Shown in pieces: positions 59,057-64,000 of a DNA stretch of 64,000 nt. The first letter of the stretch is position 1, and every line of letters starts with the position of its first letter. The notes below the pieces were generated by a model that was given only the letters and a program-made list of their open reading frames with translations, did not search any database and had not been told where the DNA came from. The DNA is from Staphylococcus sp. (GTDB lineage: Bacteria; Bacteroidota; Bacteroidia; Bacteroidales; Muribaculaceae), in NCBI GenBank assembly GCA_023665865.1, contig JAMPDC010000001.1:942081-1006080 (forward strand), written 5' to 3'. A program made the position numbers and the translations under genes.

Positions 59057-61831
59057 TCAGCCTACGACAATGTTGACAATCTTGCCGGGGACTACGATGA
59101 TCTTCTTGATAGACTTGCCTTCGAGCCATTTGGCGGAGGATTCGTGGTTGAGCGCGAGCTTCTCCACCTCATCCTTGGGCATATCGGCAGGTACCTGGAT
59201 GGTGAAACGGGCCTTGCCGTTGAACGATACGGCATAGTTGACACTGTTCTCCTTAAGATACTCTTCGTTCCACTCAGGCCACTTGGCATCGTTGACTGTA
59301 GTGTCATGTCCGAGGGCGCTGTGCCAGAGTTCTTCGGCCACATGGGGAGCGAAGGGCGCAAGCACGATCACGAGGGGTTCGAGCACCTCACGGCTGTGAC
59401 ATTTGAGCGACGAAAGCTCGTTGACACAGATCATGAAGGCAGCCACCGAAGTGTTGTAGGAGAAATTCTCAATGTCGCCGGTGACCTTCTTGATGAGCTT
59501 GTGGACCGCTTTAAGCGCTTCTGCCGATGGTTTGCTATCATCGACGAGACAAGTATCACCCTTGTAGAAGAGGCCCCACATTTTCTTTATAAAGCGGTTC
59601 ACACCGTCGATACCATTGGTGTCCCAGGGTTTGCTCTGCTCGATCGGGCCGAGGAACATCTCATAGAGACGCAGGGTGTCGGCACCGTAACGCTCCACTA
59701 TATCGTCGGGGTTGACGACGTTGAACATCGACTTAGACATCTTCTCGACAGCCCAGCCGCATACATATTTGCCATCCTCAAGGATAAACTCTGCATCCTT
59801 GAATTCCGGACGCCATGCGCGGAAGGCTTCAAGATCAAGCACATCGTTGCTGACACGGTTGACATCGACACGGATGGGAGTGGTGTCATACTGGTCTTTG
59901 AGTCCGAGCGACACAAAAGTATTGGTGTCTTTGATACGGTAGACGAAGTTTGTGCGTCCCTGGATCATGCCCTGGTTGATGAGCTTCTTGAACGGCTCCT
60001 GCTCGACAACATAACCGAGGTCATAGAGGAACTTGTTCCAGAAACGAGAGTAGATGAGGTGGCCGGTGGCATGCTCCGTACCTCCGATATAGAGGTCAAC
60101 GTTGCGCCAGTATTCATCGGCTTCCTTCGACACGAGAGCCTCGTTGTTGTCGGGATCCATATAGCGGAGATAGTAGGCCGACGAGCCTGCGAAACCGGGC
60201 ATGGTGTTGAGCTCGATCGGATAGCCTTCGGGAGTGACCCAGTTTTTGGCACGTCCCAGCGGTGGCTCGCCGGTTTCGGTCGGGAGATATTTGTCGACCT
60301 CAGGAAGGAGGAGCGGGAGAGCCGATTCGTCCATGAGGTGTGGGATACCGTCCTTATAATACACGGGGAAAGGCTCACCCCAATAGCGCTGACGGCTGAA
60401 GATGGCGTCGCGCAGACGATAGTTGACCTTTACCTTGCCTATACCCTTCTCGGCGATATATTTTTTGGTGGCGGCAATGGCTTCGGGGACTTCAAGACCG
60501 TTGAGCGAGAAGTCGACCGAGGCAGAGTTGATCATCTTGCCGCTCTTAGCCTCGAAACTCTGCTCCGAGACGTCGCAACCCTCGATGAGGGGGATGATCG
60601 GGAGGTCGAAGTGGCGTGCGAAGGCATAGTCACGGCTATCGTGGGCAGGCACGGCCATGATAGCGCCTGTGCCGTAGCCGGCAAGCACATAGTCGCTGAT
60701 CCAGATAGGTATTTCTTTGCCGGTGAGCGGATTGACGGCATAGCTTCCGGTGAAGACACCGGTCACTTTCTTATCAATCATACGCTCGCGCTCGGTCTTG
60801 TGCTTGATGCTGTCGAGATATTCATCGACAGCCTTGCGCTGCTCGGGAGTTGTCACCTTATCGACATATTCGCTCTCGGGAGCCATCACCATGAAGGTAA
60901 CACCGAAGACGGTGTCGGCACGGGTGGTGAAAATCTCAAGCTCGATATCTGAGCCCACGATAGGGAAGCGCATCTCGGCGCCCTCGGAGCGTCCGATCCA
61001 GTTGCGCTGGGTCTCCTTGAGCGAATCGGTCCAGTCGAGATCATTGAGACCGTCGAGCAGACGCTGTGCGTAGGCAGATACACGCAGACACCACTGATAC
61101 ATCAGCTTCTGCTCCACCGGATAGCCGCCACGGATCGAGAGACCCTCGCTCACCTCGTCGTTGGCAAGCACTGTGCCGAGCTGGGGACACCAGTTGACCA
61201 TAGTGTTGCCGAGATAGGCTATGCGATAGTTCATGAGCACGTCGCTCTTCTCCTTTTCCGACATGGCTTTCCACTGGTCGGCGGTGAAGTCGAGCTCTTC
61301 GGAGCATGCAGCGTGGATCCCCTTCGAACCATCTTTCTCGAAATGGGCCACGAGGTCAGAGATCGGCCGGGCTTTGTCGAGCTTGGTGTCATAGTAGCTC
61401 CCGACCATCTTCATGAAAGCCCACTGTGTCCACTTGTAGAACTTAGGGTCGCAGGTGCGCACCTCTCGGTCCCAGTCATAGCAGAAACCGATGCGGTCAA
61501 GCTGCTGACGGTAGCGCGCGATGTTGTCGGTAGTAGTCTTTTCGGGATGCTGGCCTGTCTGGATGGCATATTGCTCGGCCGGAAGACCGTAGGCATCATA
61601 GCCCATAGGGTGAAGGACGTTGAATCCGCGCAAACGTTTGTAGCGTGAATAGATATCGGAGGCGATGTAGCCTAAGGGGTGTCCGACGTGCAGACCGGCT
61701 CCCGACGGATAGGGGAACATGTCGAGCACATAGTATTTCGGACGAGACTGGTCTACCTCTGTCTTGTAGACCTTGTTTTCACGCCAGAAATTTTGCCAGC
61801 GTGATTCGATGTCTTTATGATTGTATTCCAT
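59057..61831 (-). CDS. leuS: Leucyl-tRNA synthetase
   Basis: LeuRS charges tRNA-Leu and edits misactivated amino acids. The 924-residue protein has the class I signature [17 protein letters not shown] (39-55, HVGH at 48-51), the KMSKS loop in [17 protein letters not shown] (about 697), and an inserted CP1 editing domain (about 225-430) with [19 protein letters not shown]. The C-terminal tRNA-binding domain ends [20 protein letters not shown]. The length is slightly above the E. coli enzyme (860), as usual for Bacteroidota. nadA lies 43 bp upstream on the same strand, so they may form an operon. Confidence 0.98.
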   Translation of the reverse strand: MEYNHKDIESRWQNFWRENKVYKTEVDQSRPKYYVLDMFPYPSGAGLHVGHPLGYIASDIYSRYKRLRGFNVLHPMGYDAYGLPAEQYAIQTGQHPEKTTTDNIARYRQQLDRIGFCYDWDREVRTCDPKFYKWTQWAFMKMVGSYYDTKLDKARPISDLVAHFEKDGSKGIHAACSEELDFTADQWKAMSEKEKSDVLMNYRIAYLGNTMVNWCPQLGTVLANDEVSEGLSIRGGYPVEQKLMYQWCLRVSAYAQRLLDGLNDLDWTDSLKETQRNWIGRSEGAEMRFPIVGSDIELEIFTTRADTVFGVTFMVMAPESEYVDKVTTPEQRKAVDEYLDSIKHKTERERMIDKKVTGVFTGSYAVNPLTGKEIPIWISDYVLAGYGTGAIMAVPAHDSRDYAFARHFDLPIIPLIEGCDVSEQSFEAKSGKMINSASVDFSLNGLEVPEAIAATKKYIAEKGIGKVKVNYRLRDAIFSRQRYWGEPFPVYYKDGIPHLMDESALPLLLPEVDKYLPTETGEPPLGRAKNWVTPEGYPIELNTMPGFAGSSAYYLRYMDPDNNEALVSKEADEYWRNVDLYIGGTEHATGHLIYSRFWNKFLYDLGYVVEQEPFKKLINQGMIQGRTNFVYRIKDTNTFVSLGLKDQYDTTPIRVDVNRVSNDVLDLEAFRAWRPEFKDAEFILEDGKYVCGWAVEKMSKSMFNVVNPDDIVERYGADTLRLYEMFLGPIEQSKPWDTNGIDGVNRFIKKMWGLFYKGDTCLVDDSKPSAEALKAVHKLIKKVTGDIENFSYNTSVAAFMICVNELSSLKCHSREVLEPLVIVLAPFAPHVAEELWHSALGHDTTVNDAKWPEWNEEYLKENSVNYAVSFNGKARFTIQVPADMPKDEVEKLALNHESSAKWLEGKSIKKIIVVPGKIVNIVVG

Positions 61832-61873
61832 AATTGCGGTTGGGTTGTCTGAATTTTTTTTAACGGGTATGCC

Positions 61874-62839
61874 TCAGCTCATCTCGAGCATACGGATGAT
61901 GGGCTTGCGGGCATCGTCGATTATAGCCTCGTCTACAGTCACCTCAGGGAGCTCATAGCGCAGAGTGTTGTAGAGCTTCTCGAGAGTGTTGAGTTTCATA
62001 TATGAGCAGTCGTTGCAGGCACAGGTCGAATCGTTGGGAGGAGCGGGGATAAATTTCTTCTGCGGACACTGGCGGCGCATCTCGTGGAGGATACCGCTCT
62101 CGGTAGCCACGATAAATTCGTCGGCGCTGTCGGCCACGGCAAAGTCGAGCAGGACGGCTGTCGATCCGATCTTATCGGCCACAAGGCGGATCGGCTTCGG
62201 ACACTCGGGGTGGACGAGCACCTTGGCTTCGGGATGGACTTTCTTCAACTCAAGGATTTTCTCAAGCGAGAACTGCTCGTGGACATGGCATGCACCATCC
62301 CATAGCAGCATCTCGCGTCCCGTCTGCGAGTTGATATAGTTGCCGAGGTTGCGGTCAGGGCCGAAGATGATTTTCTCTTCGGCAGGGAGGGCCGAGACAA
62401 CCTTCATCGCATTGCCCGAGGTGACCACTATGTCGGTGTGGGCTTTGACGGCAGCCGAGGTGTTGACGTAGCTGATGACGGTGTGGTCGGGATGGGCCTC
62501 GACAAAAGCCTTGAATCTGTCGGCCGGACAACTGTCGGCGAGCGAACATCCGGCGTTGAGGTCGGGCACAAGCACTTTCTTTCCGGGACAGAGCACCTTG
62601 ACAGTCTCACCCATGAAATGAACGCCACACATCACGATGATGTCATTGTCGAGCTTCTCGGCAATCCGGGCCAGAGCCAGAGAATCGCCGACGAAATCAG
62701 CAAGGTCCTGGATCTTGCCGATGGTGTAGTAGTGAGCGAGAATGACCGCATTCTTTTCCTCCTTGAGTTTCTTGATTTCTTCACTGAGGTCAAGACCGGG
62801 AGCTACCGGGGCTTCGACAAAGCCGTTTTCAACATTCAT
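61874..62839 (-). CDS. nadA: Quinolinate synthase
   Basis: NadA condenses iminoaspartate with dihydroxyacetone phosphate to quinolinate, using a [4Fe-4S] cluster, in NAD synthesis. The 321-residue protein shows AVILAHYYTIGKIQDLADFVGDSL near the N-terminus (read in parts), MCGVHFMGETVKVLCPGKKV (first cluster Cys), VHPECPKP (second), and CACNDCSYMKLNTLEKLY near 278 (third). These match the family triad of ligands. No nadB or nadC is adjacent. It is probably the first gene of a nadA-leuS unit; I cannot define a promoter before it. Confidence 0.97.
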   Translation of the reverse strand: MNVENGFVEAPVAPGLDLSEEIKKLKEEKNAVILAHYYTIGKIQDLADFVGDSLALARIAEKLDNDIIVMCGVHFMGETVKVLCPGKKVLVPDLNAGCSLADSCPADRFKAFVEAHPDHTVISYVNTSAAVKAHTDIVVTSGNAMKVVSALPAEEKIIFGPDRNLGNYINSQTGREMLLWDGACHVHEQFSLEKILELKKVHPEAKVLVHPECPKPIRLVADKIGSTAVLLDFAVADSADEFIVATESGILHEMRRQCPQKKFIPAPPNDSTCACNDCSYMKLNTLEKLYNTLRYELPEVTVDEAIIDDARKPIIRMLEMS

Positions 62840-63372
62840 TTATTTTTATGTTTTTATTTAATGGAAAAAAATTTTTTTCAAAAACTCTCCCAAGAATAAA
62901 TATAGTTGATGTTAATAAGTGAAATAACTTTTCTGCCGTTTTCTTGCATTTATGGGTTATTGAAGTCAGACTTACATTATATTCAAGGTTATTGACATCT
63001 TAAATAGCACTATATTTGATACTTAGCTTAGTTATTAACATTGTGTTAATAATGTGCAAAGTTAAAAACTTTTCATCGTATTTCCAACCGTTTTATGTTG
63101 AAAAGGGTATTGAAAACCGTGTGATAGATTTGTGATAACTTATTTTGTCAGAATGTTTAGGACACTATATCCTGTAGGCGGCAATATATGCAAGAAGAAT
63201 CTTTAAAAAGTCATTGAAATGTTATTGACAGTTTTCAACATTCTTTTCAACATTGTTAATAACTCCCGGGAGAAGGAATTTCCACTCCCCTTTTCCGAAT
63301 AAAAACGACAGCAACCGGGGAAGTCTGTGCATGTATGGGAATAATAGACACAACAGTAAAAAATAGATAATA
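62840..63372. other. AT-rich noncoding region with DnaA-box-like nonamers (candidate oriC)
   Basis: About 530 bp with no convincing ORF. Four copies of TTATTAACA are seen on either strand at 62910-62918 (-), 63032-63040 (+), 63044-63052 (-) and 63254-63262 (-). Three copies of TTTTCAACA are at 63096-63104 (-), 63232-63240 (+) and 63244-63252 (+). Both 9-mers differ at two positions from the E. coli DnaA box TTATCCACA. The cluster in a long AT-rich gap resembles a replication origin, although no dnaA gene is in view. Confidence 0.35.
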
Positions 63373-63911
63373 GTAACAGACTAAGCAAAAGATTTATCCG
63401 AAGACACTCAAAGCCCTGTCGGAGACAGGAAGATTATCTCCAACCCCAGGGCTCGACCTTGATAAAAGCACCAACCTGAAAGTTGTAACATTTATCAAAA
63501 TAGATACAGAATTTATAAAAGTAACAGACTAAGCAAATGATTTATCCGGAGACATTCGAAGCCCTGTCGGAGACAGGAAGATTATCTCCAACCCCAGGGC
63601 TCGACCTTGATAAAAGCACCAACCTGAAAGTTGTAACATTTATCAAAATAGATACAGAATTTATAAAAGTAACAGACTAAGCAAATGATTTATCCGGAGA
63701 CATTCGAAGTCCTGTCTGAGACAGGAAGATTATGCCCAACCCCAGGGCTCGGCCTTGATAAAAGCACCAACCTGAAAGTTGTAACATTTATCAAAAAAGA
63801 TACAGAATTTATAAGAGTAACAGATTAAACAAATGATTTAGCCGGAGAAACTCAAAGCCCTGTCGGAGACAGGAAGATTATTTCCTAACCCCAGGGCTCG
63901 GCCTGGGGATA
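63373..63911. repeat. 148-bp tandem repeat array, three full copies and one partial
   Basis: Units begin with GTAACAGA at 63373, 63521, 63669 and 63817, exactly 148 bp apart. The fourth copy loses similarity after about 63905. Each full unit holds an AGCCC/GGGCT stem (63412-63416 with 63449-63453 in unit 1) enclosing CCTGTC/GACAGG. A second stem TTGATAAA/TTTATCAA (63459-63466 with 63491-63498) has an inner CAAC/GTTG. Copies differ at few positions, and the third keeps the first stem through a G-T pair. No ORF runs through the array. Confidence 0.92.
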
Positions 63912-63964
63912 GGAAGAAAAACAAACGATAGCCCCGGAGGGGCGTCTTGTAAAAGAAGGGGTAC
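63912..63964. other. Short GC-rich palindrome after the repeat array
   Basis: GCCCCGGAGGGGC at 63931-63943 forms a tight hairpin (GCCCC/GGGGC around GGA). The stretch contains no gene. It resembles the short CCCC/GGGG palindromes scattered between genes in Bacteroidales genomes. Confidence 0.5.
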
Positions 63965-63997
63965 AAAAAAAGTGAGGAAGCTTCACAGTTTCCTCAC
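63965..63997 (-). terminator. Terminator on the minus strand for a gene beyond the window
   Basis: GTGAGGAA (63972-63979) pairs with TTCCTCAC (63990-63997), with an A-run at 63965-63971 that becomes a T-run on the minus strand. A minus-strand gene probably ends just past 64,000. Confidence 0.75.
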
Positions 63998-64000
63998 CTA

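Noticed and set aside
59144-60952. A 602-residue open frame on the + strand across leuS
   Set aside because: It is antisense to leuS, which has all class I synthetase motifs; the frame is open because of codon bias in the real gene and shows no family features.
63203-63388. A 61-residue minus frame in the origin-like region
   Set aside because: Short, Leu/Ser/Tyr/Cys-rich, no promoter or conserved character, and it runs into the repeat array.
63373-63911. CRISPR array
   Set aside because: The repeated unit is 148 bp with no unique spacers; copies are joined head to tail, and no cas genes are in view.

Overview
The window is a piece of a Bacteroidales chromosome, most likely from the Muribaculaceae (S24-7) lineage. 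I infer this from the many promoters with the Bacteroidota -7 element TAnnTTTG (often with TTG 19-20 bp upstream), the near absence of Shine-Dalgarno sequences, TonB-dependent receptors, and families largely confined to Bacteroidota (DUF3078, DUF4230, DUF4491, DUF4919, FadL/OMPP1). Most genes are rich in C-ending codons. A few are clearly richer in A+T and look accessory: the MntA/HepT pair, the Cys-rich protein plus TonB receptor, the ATPase/DUF4435 pair, the small protein plus GNAT pair, and a secreted esterase. Family names come from recognising motifs by eye; no database search was run.

Layout. 1-4,900: end of cysS, then recA, purN (opposite strand) and an operon of sufE, trmB and mrp. 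4,900-7,150: panB, a MntA/HepT toxin-antitoxin pair and a HIT protein. 7,150-14,300: a Na/phosphate cotransporter, then a tightly coupled run of DUF389 membrane protein, glycosyltransferase, epimerase, small membrane protein, aroQ and O-methyltransferase. 14,300-18,100: an AT-richer Cys-rich secreted protein and TonB receptor, then a lipoprotein. 18,100-23,700: ribF, a HAD phosphatase, pyrG and yidC. 23,700-34,800: envelope genes (FadL-type porin, DUF3078, small secreted proteins, DUF4491, SGNH hydrolase, PpiD, large TonB-receptor-like protein). 34,800-45,800: dnaX, two DUF4230 proteins, an OmpA lipoprotein, a 678-residue protein of unknown function, a Pro/Gly-rich lipoprotein, an ABC metal permease, aroA and membrane proteins. 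45,800-47,600: a compact ATPase plus DUF4435 (TOPRIM-like) pair resembling the PARIS/OLD anti-phage systems. 47,600-56,030: membrane protein, DUF4919, GH3-family enzyme, alkaline phosphatase, recF, DUF721, thioesterase, NOP2/Sun RNA methyltransferase, trmD. 56,030-62,840: GNAT pair, pectin methylesterase and an alpha/beta esterase, leuS, nadA.

The last 1.16 kb (62,840-64,000) has no convincing gene. It holds an AT-rich stretch with seven DnaA-box-like nonamers (a candidate replication origin). This is followed by three full and one partial copy of a 148-bp tandem repeat, each full unit able to fold into two hairpins, and then by a hairpin with a T-run on the minus strand that probably ends a gene beyond the window.

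The most interesting items are the ATPase/DUF4435 pair, the 148-bp repeat array beside the origin-like region, the small-protein/GNAT pair, a recF promoter so close to its start codon that the mRNA would be almost leaderless, and a ribF stop codon lying in the loop of its own bidirectional terminator.
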